Assembly: GCF_014205335.1 (NCBI RefSeq)
Contig: NZ_JACHNH010000001.1
Location: 7,248,501-7,312,500, forward strand
Direction: 5' to 3'
Source of the DNA: Amorphoplanes digitatis
GTDB taxonomy: Bacteria > Actinomycetota > Actinomycetes > Mycobacteriales > Micromonosporaceae
Length of the DNA: 64,000 bases
Both the position numbers and the translations under genes were made by a program. Every line of letters begins with the position of its first letter. The stretch's first letter is position 1. Below the pieces are notes generated by a model that saw only the letters and a program-made list of their open reading frames with translations, did not search any database and had not been told where the DNA came from. Of the stretch, positions 41,432 through 49,098 are shown piece by piece.

Positions 41432-43211
41432 CCTGTGGCTCGGCATCACCGGCGTGCTCGGCTCCTCCTGGAAGGCGAGCCGGGGACGGCTGCTGATCTC
41501 CGGTTTCCTGATGCTGCTCGGCAACGTGAGCGCGCCACTCATCGCCGTCTTCCTCGCCGTGGCCACCGACGCGACCCTCGCCGGGGACACCGATGCGGCG
41601 GTCCGGGCGGCGGTCGCGGTGGCGCTGGTCGCGCTGCTGAGCCTCACGATGGAGCACTTCGCCCACATCTTCTTCTTCGAGCTGGCCGACCTGCATCACC
41701 TGCGCGTCGAACGGGAGATCGGCGACCTCGCACACGGTACGGCCGGGGTCGATCAGCACGAGCGGCGGGACTATGCCGACCGGATGGAGTTGCTGCGCAA
41801 GGAGAGCTGGGAGATAGCCAACGGCGTACAGACCGTGCTCACCGCTGTCACGCTCTCCGCTCAGATCGTGCTGACCGCCGTACTGCTCGCCGGGGTCGAG
41901 CCGTGGCTGCTGCTGTTGCCCCTGTTCGCGGTGCCGCCGCTGATCGCGGGAAGGATCGGCGAGGCCCGGCTGGAACGCGCCGAGCTCGCAACGGCCGAGT
42001 CCCGGCGGCTCGGCTGGCATCTGCTCGAGCTGGCGGTCAGCCCGGCCGCCGCAAAGGAGATCCGCCTCTTCGGGCTACAGGGTGTGCTGCGGCAGCGCCA
42101 GACCGCCGCACGCCGGGATGAGGAGGTTCCGCTACGCCGGGCCGAGCTGGCCGGGCTGGGCCTGCGGCTGATCGGCCAGCTGATCTTCGCTGTCGGGTAC
42201 GTCGCCGCGGTGGTGATCGTGGTCCGCTCGGCGATCGCGGGTGAGCGCTCGGTCGGCGACGTGGTCCTGGTGATCACCCTCGCCGTGCAGACCAACGCAC
42301 AGGCGGCCGGCGTCGTCGCGGTAGCGGGCGCCCTGCAGCGCAACGCCCGGGCCCTGGCGCGGGTGCGCTGGCTGCGCAGGGAGACCGAGCTGGCGGCCGA
42401 CCCCGTCGTGGCAGACCGGCCGGTGCCGCCGGTGCTCCGTGACGGGATCCGCTTCGACCGTGTGGCATTCCGCTACCCGGGCACCGAGACCGACGTGCTG
42501 CGCGACGTGACCGTGCATATTCCGGCCGGCGCCACCGTGGCGATCGTCGGCGACAACGGCGCGGGAAAGTCCACCCTGGTCAAGCTCCTGTCCCGGTTCT
42601 ACCGGCCGACCTCGGGCGAGATCACCGTAGACGGCGTGGACCTCCGCCGCGTCGATCCGGACCGGTGGCGGGAGCGCATCGCCGCGAGCTTCCAGGACTT
42701 CGTCAAGCTCGACGCGCCGGCCCGGGAGAGCATCGGCGTCGGCGACCTGCGCCTGGCCGGCGACCCCGGGTCGGTCCCCAAGGCGGTGCACCGCGCGGAT
42801 GCGGAACTGGTGATCGACCGCCTGCCCCAGGGCCTGGACACGCACCTGGGCAAGGCCTACGAGGACGGCGAGGAACTCTCCGACGGCCAATGGCAACGGG
42901 TCGCGCTGAGCCGGGCGATGATGCGCGAGGAGCCACTGCTCCTACTCCTCGACGAGCCGACGGCGGCGCTGGACCCACTGACCGAGCACGCCCTCTTCGA
43001 GCGCTACGCACAGTCGGCCGGCGAGGTCGGCGCGCGCACGGGCGGCATCACGGTGCTGGTGTCCCACCGCTTCTCCACCGTCCGCATGGCCGACCTGATC
43101 CTGGTGGTGGCGGACGGCGGCATCGCCGAGGCCGGCACCCACCAGGACCTGATGGCGAGACACGGCCTCTACGCGGAGCTGTTCACCCTGCAGGCGGCCG
43201 CCTATCGCTGA
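41424..43211 (+). CDS. ABC exporter, fused membrane-ATPase subunit B
   Basis: A 595-residue half-transporter overlapping subunit A by 8 bp. The membrane domain contains LLISGFLMLLGNVSAPLIAV and IGQLIFAVGYVAAVVIVVRS. The ABC domain has GDNGAGKST, ASFQDFVKLDAPARES, LSDGQWQRVALSRAMM and LLLLDEPTAALDPLT. The signature reads LSDGQ instead of LSGGQ, a one-residue departure that may make one ATP site weaker, as in asymmetric heterodimers. VSHRFSTVRMADLI follows. Confidence 0.9.
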   Translation: MRDLWLGITGVLGSSWKASRGRLLISGFLMLLGNVSAPLIAVFLAVATDATLAGDTDAAVRAAVAVALVALLSLTMEHFAHIFFFELADLHHLRVEREIGDLAHGTAGVDQHERRDYADRMELLRKESWEIANGVQTVLTAVTLSAQIVLTAVLLAGVEPWLLLLPLFAVPPLIAGRIGEARLERAELATAESRRLGWHLLELAVSPAAAKEIRLFGLQGVLRQRQTAARRDEEVPLRRAELAGLGLRLIGQLIFAVGYVAAVVIVVRSAIAGERSVGDVVLVITLAVQTNAQAAGVVAVAGALQRNARALARVRWLRRETELAADPVVADRPVPPVLRDGIRFDRVAFRYPGTETDVLRDVTVHIPAGATVAIVGDNGAGKSTLVKLLSRFYRPTSGEITVDGVDLRRVDPDRWRERIAASFQDFVKLDAPARESIGVGDLRLAGDPGSVPKAVHRADAELVIDRLPQGLDTHLGKAYEDGEELSDGQWQRVALSRAMMREEPLLLLLDEPTAALDPLTEHALFERYAQSAGEVGARTGGITVLVSHRFSTVRMADLILVVADGGIAEAGTHQDLMARHGLYAELFTLQAAAYR

Positions 43212-43269
43212 CGGCCGGACCGTCGCCCTTCCGCGACCTCCGTTGATATCTCCCTGTCAGGATGGGTGC

Positions 43270-43566
43270 ATGCTTGTTGCCTTCTCCATCACCCCGCTCG
43301 GCGCGGGCGAGTCCGTCGGCGACCTGGTGGCCGAGGCCGTCCGGGTCGTGCGGGCCTCCGGGCTGCCCAACCGCACCGACGCCATGTTCACCACCGTCGA
43401 GGGCGAGTGGGACGAGGTGATGGCCGTGGTCAAGCAGGCGGTCGACGCCGTCGCCGCGCACGCACCGCGGGTGTCCGTCTCGCTCAAGGCCGACATCCGG
43501 CCCGGCGTCACCGACGCGCTGCACGCCAAGGTGGAGCACGTCGAGCGGCGCCTGGCGGAGCGGTGA
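43270..43566 (+). CDS. MTH1187 family thiamine-binding protein
   Basis: A 98-residue ferredoxin-like protein: MLVAFSITPLGAGESVGDLV, then VRASGLPNRTDAMFTTVEGE, WDEVMAVVKQAV and RVSVSLKADIRPG. MTH1187/YkoF-like proteins bind thiamine or its pyrimidine half; in Bacillus the ykoF gene is part of the ykoFEDC operon. Here it is 6 kb downstream of ykoEDC and linked to a HAD phosphatase by a GTGA overlap. No clear RBS. Confidence 0.85.
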   Translation: MLVAFSITPLGAGESVGDLVAEAVRVVRASGLPNRTDAMFTTVEGEWDEVMAVVKQAVDAVAAHAPRVSVSLKADIRPGVTDALHAKVEHVERRLAER

Positions 43567-44237
43567 ACCGCCTGGTCATGTGGGACATCGACTACACGTT
43601 GCTGCGCGGCGGCGGGGTCGCGGCACAGGCCTGGCGTGCCGCGTTCACCGCGGTCACCGGTGTCGCGTGGCGGGAGACGCCGATCTTCGGCGGGCGGACC
43701 GACCTCGACATCTGTGCCGAGGTCTTCGCCACGCACGGCGTCACCGACTGCACCCCGGAGCGGTTCTTCGCCCGCTACGTCGAGGAGGTGCACGTCTCGC
43801 GGCACCTCTTCGCCGAGCAGGGCGCGCTGATGCCGGGCGTGCGGGCCGTGCTCGACGAGCTCGGCGCGCGCGACGACGTGGTGCAGACGCTTGTCACCGG
43901 CAACGTGCCGCAGGTGGCCGCCGCCAAGGTCGCCGCGTTCGGTCTCGCCGCGGACTTCGACGTGGAGATCGGCGGCTACGGCACCGACGACAGCGTGCGG
44001 GCCACGCTCGTGCGGCGGTGCCGGCAGCGGGCCGAGGCCAAGTACGGCGAGCGCTTCCGGGCCGTGGTCATCGGCGACACCCCCTACGACGTGACGGCGG
44101 CGCTGGCCAACGACGCGCTGGCCATCGGGGTCGCCACCGGGTCGGCGAGCATGGCCGAGCTCGCGCTGGCCGGCGCGCACGCCGTGCTCCCCGACCTGTC
44201 CGACGTGGACGCCGCCGTCGCGGTGATCACAAGCTAG
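43563..44237 (+). CDS. HAD family hydrolase
   Basis: A 224-residue HAD phosphatase. Motif I is WDIDYTLLRGG (nucleophile and acid Asp, D-x-D), the cap region is LDICAEVFATHGVTDCTPER, motif II is TLVTGN and motif IV is VVIGDTPYDVTAA. It belongs to the beta-phosphoglucomutase/phosphoglycolate-phosphatase-like subgroup; the substrate is unknown. Overlap with the thiamine-binding gene hints at a phosphorylated thiamine intermediate, but that is inference. Its end overlaps convergent uppS by 11 bp. Confidence 0.87.
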   Translation: MNRLVMWDIDYTLLRGGGVAAQAWRAAFTAVTGVAWRETPIFGGRTDLDICAEVFATHGVTDCTPERFFARYVEEVHVSRHLFAEQGALMPGVRAVLDELGARDDVVQTLVTGNVPQVAAAKVAAFGLAADFDVEIGGYGTDDSVRATLVRRCRQRAEAKYGERFRAVVIGDTPYDVTAALANDALAIGVATGSASMAELALAGAHAVLPDLSDVDAAVAVITS

Positions 44238-45012
44238 CGGGCGCCACCGGGTTGGGGATCGCCCCGCCGAAGCGGCGGTCGCGCCGGGCGTAGAGCTCGC
44301 ACGCGTACCAGAGGTGGCGGCGGTCGAAGTCCGGCCACAGCGTGTCGAGGAAGACCAGCTCCGCGTACGCCGACTGCCAGAGCAGGAAGTTCGAGGTGCG
44401 CTCCTCGCCGGAGGGGCGCAGGAACATGTCCACCTCGGGGATCTCCGGGTGGTACAGGTACTTCGCGATCGTCTTCTCGTTGATCTTGTCGGCCTTGAGC
44501 CGGCCCGCCACCACGTCGCGGGCGATCGCCGCCGCCGCGTCCGCGATCTCCGCCTGGCCGCCGTAGTTCACGCAGAACTGGAGGGTCAGCTTGGAGTTGC
44601 CCTTCGACATCTCCTCCGCCGTCTGGAGCTCCGAGATCACGCTCTTCCACAGCCGGCCCGCGCGGCCCGACCACACCACCCGGACGCCCAGGTCGACCAG
44701 CTGGTCGCGGCGCCGGCGGATCACGTCGCGGTTGAAGCCCATCAGGAAGCGGACCTCCTCCGGGGAACGCTTCCAGTTCTCCGTCGAGAACGCGTACGCC
44801 GAGAGGTAGGGGATGCCGAGCTCGATCGCGCCCTCGATGGTGTCGAAGAGCGAATACTCGCCCTGCTCGTGACCCTTGGTGCGGGACAGCCCGCGCTCCT
44901 TGGCCCAGCGGCCGTTGCCGTCCATCACGACCGCGACGTGCTTCGGGATCGCGCCAGCCGGCAGCGCCGGCGGGCGGGCTCCGGAGGAATGCGGAGTTGG
45001 CGGACGCGTCAC
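44227..45012 (-). CDS. uppS: isoprenyl (undecaprenyl) diphosphate synthase
   Basis: A 261-residue cis-prenyltransferase that builds the lipid carrier for cell-wall synthesis. It shows VAVVMDGNGRWAKERGLSRT with catalytic Asp31, GIPYLSAYAFSTENWKRSPE, NYGGQAEIADAA, DMFLRPSGEERTSNFLLWQS and the C-terminal YAELVFLDTLWPDFDRRHLW. The GTG start overlaps the recO stop (GTGA). recO-uppS is a conserved actinobacterial pair. Chain length of the product cannot be read from sequence. Confidence 0.94.
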   Translation of the reverse strand: MTRPPTPHSSGARPPALPAGAIPKHVAVVMDGNGRWAKERGLSRTKGHEQGEYSLFDTIEGAIELGIPYLSAYAFSTENWKRSPEEVRFLMGFNRDVIRRRRDQLVDLGVRVVWSGRAGRLWKSVISELQTAEEMSKGNSKLTLQFCVNYGGQAEIADAAAAIARDVVAGRLKADKINEKTIAKYLYHPEIPEVDMFLRPSGEERTSNFLLWQSAYAELVFLDTLWPDFDRRHLWYACELYARRDRRFGGAIPNPVAPASL

Positions 45013-45794
45013 GAGGTGCTCTCCCGTCGATCGACAAGCGGCAGCGCGCGCAGGTTGCGCTCCATGTGCCACTGCAGGTGTGCTGCCACCAGCCCGCTGC
45101 ACTCGCGGCGTACCGGTGGTTCGGTGGCGTCGGCGACCTGCCAGTCGCCGCTGGTCAGGGCCGCCATCAGGGCTATCGTCGCGGGCGCCGGGTGCGCCGC
45201 GCCGGGCGGGCGGCAGTCGGGGCAGACCGAGCCGCCCGCGGGCACCGAGAACGCGCCGTGCTGCCCGGGCGTGCCGCAGACCGCGCACTCGGCCAGCGCC
45301 GGCGCCCAGCCCGCGAAGTTCATCCCGCGCAGCAGGTAGGCGTCCAGGACCAGGCTGCTCGCGTGCTCGCCCGCCGCGAGGGCCTTGAGCGCGCCGAGGG
45401 TGAGCTGGAACAGCCGCAGCGCCGGCTCCCGCTCGACCGGGGAGAGCCGCTCGGCGGTCTCGGCGATGGCGCTGGCCGCGGTGTATCGGGGGTAGTCACC
45501 GAGGAACCGCTTGCCGAAGAGGTTCACCGCCTCGACCTGGCTGACCGAATACAGGCTGCTGCCGACCCCCTCGGGCGAGCCGGCGAGCTGGAGGTCGATG
45601 TGGCCGAACGGCTCGAGCCGGGCGCCGAAGCGGGACGTCGTGCGGCGCACGCCGCGGGCCACCGCGCGCAGCCGGCCGTGCCGGCGGGTCAGCAGGGTGA
45701 TGATCCGGTCGCTTTCGCCCAGTTTCTGCACGCGCAGGACCACCGCGTCGTCGCGGTAGAGCTGGCGGCGGTATCCGGCGGGCACGGACGCCAT
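45009..45794 (-). CDS. recO: DNA repair protein RecO
   Basis: A 261-residue recombination mediator that helps load RecA with RecR. The N-terminal OB fold begins YRDDAVVLRVQKLGESDRII and TLLTRRHGRLRAVARGVRRT. The helical domain includes LLRGMNFAGWAPALAECAVC. A zinc site is formed by C-x2-C (CAVCG) and C-x2-C (CPDC). Normal length. No strong RBS is seen at the ATG. Confidence 0.94.
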   Translation of the reverse strand: MASVPAGYRRQLYRDDAVVLRVQKLGESDRIITLLTRRHGRLRAVARGVRRTTSRFGARLEPFGHIDLQLAGSPEGVGSSLYSVSQVEAVNLFGKRFLGDYPRYTAASAIAETAERLSPVEREPALRLFQLTLGALKALAAGEHASSLVLDAYLLRGMNFAGWAPALAECAVCGTPGQHGAFSVPAGGSVCPDCRPPGAAHPAPATIALMAALTSGDWQVADATEPPVRRECSGLVAAHLQWHMERNLRALPLVDRRESTS

Positions 45795-45905
45795 TCTGCC
45801 CCCTGGGTACGACCGACCCTGACCCGGATCTCAGGGTCTTCTCGGGGCTGCCTCAGTGGGAGGACCGATAGCGCCCGCACGCGGGCGCGCCCTAGCGTCA
45901 GGGGC

Positions 45906-46709
45906 ATGACCCCGACTCTCGCCCGGCGCACCGGCGCCATCGCCCTGATCACCGCGACCGCGGCCGCCCTGGCCGGGTGCGGCGCCGGGGTGGGTGCGCG
46001 GCTGACCTACGACGACACCGAGAAGGTGAAGGTCTCCGAGATCGTCCTGAGCGGCGGCAGCGGGAACGTCACCGTGGCGACGGCCCCGATCAACGAGACC
46101 CGGATCAAGCGGGTCGTGCGCACCGGCGGCTCCGCCGACCCGCAGGCCTCGTACCGGCTGGACGGCACGGTGCTGAGCATCGACACGCGCTGCGGCGAGC
46201 ACTGCAACGTCTCGTACGAGATCCAGGCGCCGACCGGGGTGCGGGTGCACGGCAAGCTCGGCTCCGGCGACATCAGCCTGACCGAGGTGGGCACCGCTGA
46301 GATCACCGTCGGCTCCGGCAACGTCGAGGTCGACCGGGCCACCGGCGCGGTGTCGGTCAAGTCCGGCTCGGGCGATATCACCGTCACCGACCTGCACGGC
46401 GCGACCACGCTGGTGGCCGGCTCCGGCAACGTCGAGGCGCACGGCCTCGCGGGCGGCGCGGCGGTCCGGGCGCAGGCCTCCTCCGGCGACGTCGAGGTCG
46501 AGCTGGCCGAGGCCGGCCCGGTGACGGCGCGGACCGGCAGCGGAAACGTGGAGCTGGTGGTGCCGGACGGCGCGTACCAGGTGAAGACCCACACCGGGTC
46601 GGGCGACACCGAGCTGATCGGCGTGGCCAACGACCCGAGCGCGAAGACCCTGCTGGACGTGCAGACCGGCAGCGGCGACGTGACGATCACGACTATCCCG
46701 GGGGCGTAG
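45906..46709 (+). CDS. DUF4097-type beta-repeat lipoprotein
   Basis: A 267-residue secreted protein. The signal peptide ends in LAGC, a lipobox. The mature part is a parallel beta-solenoid-like series of about seven repeats with the pattern G-S-G-(N/D)-(V/I): GGSGNVTV, GSGDISL, GSGNVEV, GSGDITV, GSGNVEA, SSGDVEV, GSGNVEL, GSGDTEL and GSGDVTI. Alternating N and D in successive repeats is striking. DUF4097 proteins are envelope-associated and of unknown role. The ATG at 45906 sits after AGGGG with tight spacing. Confidence 0.85.
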   Translation: MTPTLARRTGAIALITATAAALAGCGAGVGARLTYDDTEKVKVSEIVLSGGSGNVTVATAPINETRIKRVVRTGGSADPQASYRLDGTVLSIDTRCGEHCNVSYEIQAPTGVRVHGKLGSGDISLTEVGTAEITVGSGNVEVDRATGAVSVKSGSGDITVTDLHGATTLVAGSGNVEAHGLAGGAAVRAQASSGDVEVELAEAGPVTARTGSGNVELVVPDGAYQVKTHTGSGDTELIGVANDPSAKTLLDVQTGSGDVTITTIPGA

Positions 46710-47952
46710 CCTCCGGGATAGAGCGGATGTCGGCCGGATCCCGCTCGCGCCGCGACAGCCAGACGAACGGCAGCGCGAGCGCGGACAGCCCGGCCGACAG
46801 CACGTACGAGAACGGGTAGCCCCAGACGTCGGCGGACCGGCCCAGCAGGGGCTGGCTCACCACCCCGCCGGCGGAGGCCATCAGCGAGTCGAAGGACAGG
46901 ATTGTCGCGCGCTGCCGCGACGGGATCATGCCGTTCAGGTACGCCTGCCGCACCGGCATCGCCGACGCGCCGACCAGCCCCCAGAGCACCACCAGCACCA
47001 GCACTGCCCAGAAGTTCGGGATCAGCCCGATGAGCAGCACCGCGACCACGTTCAGGCCGAGGGTGACCAGCAGTATCGAGGTGCGCCGGATGAAGACCCG
47101 CCGCAGGAACGGCGTGACCAGCCCGCCGACGATCTGCGCGGCCGCGAGCAGCGCCGCCGTCAGGCCGACGATCCCGTACGCGGTGCTGTCGCCCCACAGG
47201 TCGAGCAGGTACGGCTGGAGCGCGTACCAGACGTAGATCGTGACGCCGCCGGTGAAGGGCGCGGCGAGCATGAGCCAGCGCACCGGCCGTACCCGCAGCC
47301 CGAACCGCACCGAGTCACCGGCGATGTCGCGGATCTCCTGGCGGAAACCCGCACCGCGCACCGAGGTGAACCCGATGTCGCGCATCAGGACCGCGGCCAG
47401 CACGAACATCACCGCCAGCACGCATGCGCGCAGCAGGTAGGGCGCGCCGAGCCCGGCGAACTGCGCGAGGTAGCCGCCGCTGGCCGCGCCGACAAGCATG
47501 CCGGCGCCCGTGAACACCTGCCCGCGCGCGAAGACCGCGTCGAGGCCGCCGGAGTACCCGGTGGCGCGCAGGGCGTCGACCAGCCAGGCCTCGGTCGCGC
47601 CGGAGAAGAACGTGAAGCCGAGGCCGATCAGGGCGGACGACACCGCCCAGGCCCAGAACGGCCCGTCGAGGCGCCACAGCCACAGGTAGAGCACCGTGGT
47701 GAGGCCGAGCGTGACCGTGCCCAGCAGGTACGACGCCCGGCGACCCCACCAGTCCGCGACGATCCCGGTCGGCACCTCGAAGATCACCATGCCGGCGGTG
47801 AAGAACGCGTTCGCGGCGAACGCCTGGAAGTTGTTCAGACCGGCGTCGAGCAGGAAGAGCGTGTTGACGCCCCAGATCAGCGACGCGGCCAGGGTGTTGC
47901 CGAGGCTGAGGCCGTAGTACGTACGCCGGACCAGCGCGGCGGTGAACGTCAT
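46693..47952 (-). CDS. major facilitator superfamily transporter
   Basis: A 419-residue protein with about 12 membrane helices. It has LGNTLAASLIWGVNTLFLLD (TM1), the loop motif VADWWGRRASYLLGT between TM2 and TM3 (G-x-x-x-D-x-x-G-R-R type), TM4-5 FTFFSGATEAWLVDALRATG and a second half starting ICLR-like after a basic loop. This pattern fits drug/solute exporters of the MFS (DHA-like). Substrate unknown. It is coupled by a 4-bp overlap to the acyltransferase upstream, and its 3' end overlaps the DUF4097 gene. Confidence 0.9.
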   Translation of the reverse strand: MTFTAALVRRTYYGLSLGNTLAASLIWGVNTLFLLDAGLNNFQAFAANAFFTAGMVIFEVPTGIVADWWGRRASYLLGTVTLGLTTVLYLWLWRLDGPFWAWAVSSALIGLGFTFFSGATEAWLVDALRATGYSGGLDAVFARGQVFTGAGMLVGAASGGYLAQFAGLGAPYLLRACVLAVMFVLAAVLMRDIGFTSVRGAGFRQEIRDIAGDSVRFGLRVRPVRWLMLAAPFTGGVTIYVWYALQPYLLDLWGDSTAYGIVGLTAALLAAAQIVGGLVTPFLRRVFIRRTSILLVTLGLNVVAVLLIGLIPNFWAVLVLVVLWGLVGASAMPVRQAYLNGMIPSRQRATILSFDSLMASAGGVVSQPLLGRSADVWGYPFSYVLSAGLSALALPFVWLSRRERDPADIRSIPEATPPG

Positions 47953-49022
47953 GTACGCACGGTCTCACCCACCGCCGCCCGTCGCTTCTCGGGCGCCGGG
48001 GGAATGGCCGGGGAGACCGGCGCCTCGGCCGGCCGGCGGGGGCGCCCGCCCGGCACGAGCACCGGCACGCGCCCGGCGGCGAAGTCCTCGACCCAGCCGA
48101 AGAGCAGCACCGCCAGGCTGACCAGCGCGACGATCACCACGAACCGCCAGCCGATGCCGACCGCGCCGCGCACCGGCAGGCCGTGCGCCTCCCCGATCTT
48201 GGTGACGGCCACGATGATCGGCACGTGCCACAGGTAGATCGTCAGCGCCCGGGCGTTGAGGATCGTGACCAGCCGCCCGGGGCGCGCCGCGGTCGCGGCC
48301 GGCGCGAAGCCGAGCGCGATCAGCACGAACGCGGCGGACCACAGCGCGTTGCCCAGCGGGATGTCGTTGAGGTCGTACCCGCGCAACCCGGGATGGGTGG
48401 CGATCCAGGCCGCGCCGAGCGTCGCCAGCCCCGCCGCGAGGCCGATCAGGCGCCGCCGGGGGATGCGGCGCAGCATCCCGTCGTGGTGCGCGAAGCCGAG
48501 CAGCCACGCGCCGCCGTAGAGGGCCATGTCGCGCACGATCGCGTGCGGCGTCAGCCCGAAGAACGTGATGACGGCCAGCGCGGCGTAGGGCACCGCGACG
48601 GACAGCTTCGGGAAGCGGCGGAAGACCGGCAGGACGAGCGGCGACAGCAGCACGAACCAGAGGAAGTCGCGCAGGTACCAGGTGGCGCCCAGCGCCATCG
48701 AGCCCCAGCCGTTCGCGGGCGGGTCCTGGATCGGGAAGGCCCAGTAGAGGATCTTCCAGTCCCAGGCCAGCCCGGTGAACAGCATCGCGGGCACGGCGAT
48801 CGCCGACATGGCCCAGAGCGAGGGCAGCAGGCGGCGCAGGCGGCGCTCGACGGCGAGCGGCCCGCAGCGGTCGATCGAGGCGGCCATCAGGGAGCCGGCC
48901 AGGGCGAACATCACCGTCATTGCGGGAAAGGCGATGGTCAGCGCCACCCAACCGGTGGAGTGGTAGACGACCACCCGGACGATCGCGACCGCGCGCAGCA
49001 GGTCCAGATACCGATTCCGCAT
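47949..49022 (-). CDS. acyltransferase 3 family membrane protein
   Basis: A 357-residue protein with about 10 membrane helices. The opening RNRYLDLLRAVAIVRVVVYH carries the R-x10-H acyltransferase-3 signature. LWFVLLSPLVLPVFRRFPKL, ALYGGAWLLGFAHHDG and LTIYLWHVPIIVAV (conserved YLWH) follow. Such proteins O-acylate sugars or peptides at the membrane. Coupling to an MFS exporter suggests the pair modifies and exports one small molecule; this is inference. The C-terminus is Pro-rich and cytoplasmic. A weak RBS precedes the ATG. Confidence 0.87.
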   Translation of the reverse strand: MRNRYLDLLRAVAIVRVVVYHSTGWVALTIAFPAMTVMFALAGSLMAASIDRCGPLAVERRLRRLLPSLWAMSAIAVPAMLFTGLAWDWKILYWAFPIQDPPANGWGSMALGATWYLRDFLWFVLLSPLVLPVFRRFPKLSVAVPYAALAVITFFGLTPHAIVRDMALYGGAWLLGFAHHDGMLRRIPRRRLIGLAAGLATLGAAWIATHPGLRGYDLNDIPLGNALWSAAFVLIALGFAPAATAARPGRLVTILNARALTIYLWHVPIIVAVTKIGEAHGLPVRGAVGIGWRFVVIVALVSLAVLLFGWVEDFAAGRVPVLVPGGRPRRPAEAPVSPAIPPAPEKRRAAVGETVRT

Positions 49023-49098
49023 AGTCTAAAGGGCTATCGAAATAACCCCCGACAAAGCAAACCAAACGGGCACAGCGTGAGATGACCCACAAATACGG

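Noticed and set aside
39500..43211. Siderophore or antibiotic cluster around the ABC exporter
   Set aside because: No biosynthetic gene flanks it; neighbours are a PHP protein and a thiamine-binding protein.
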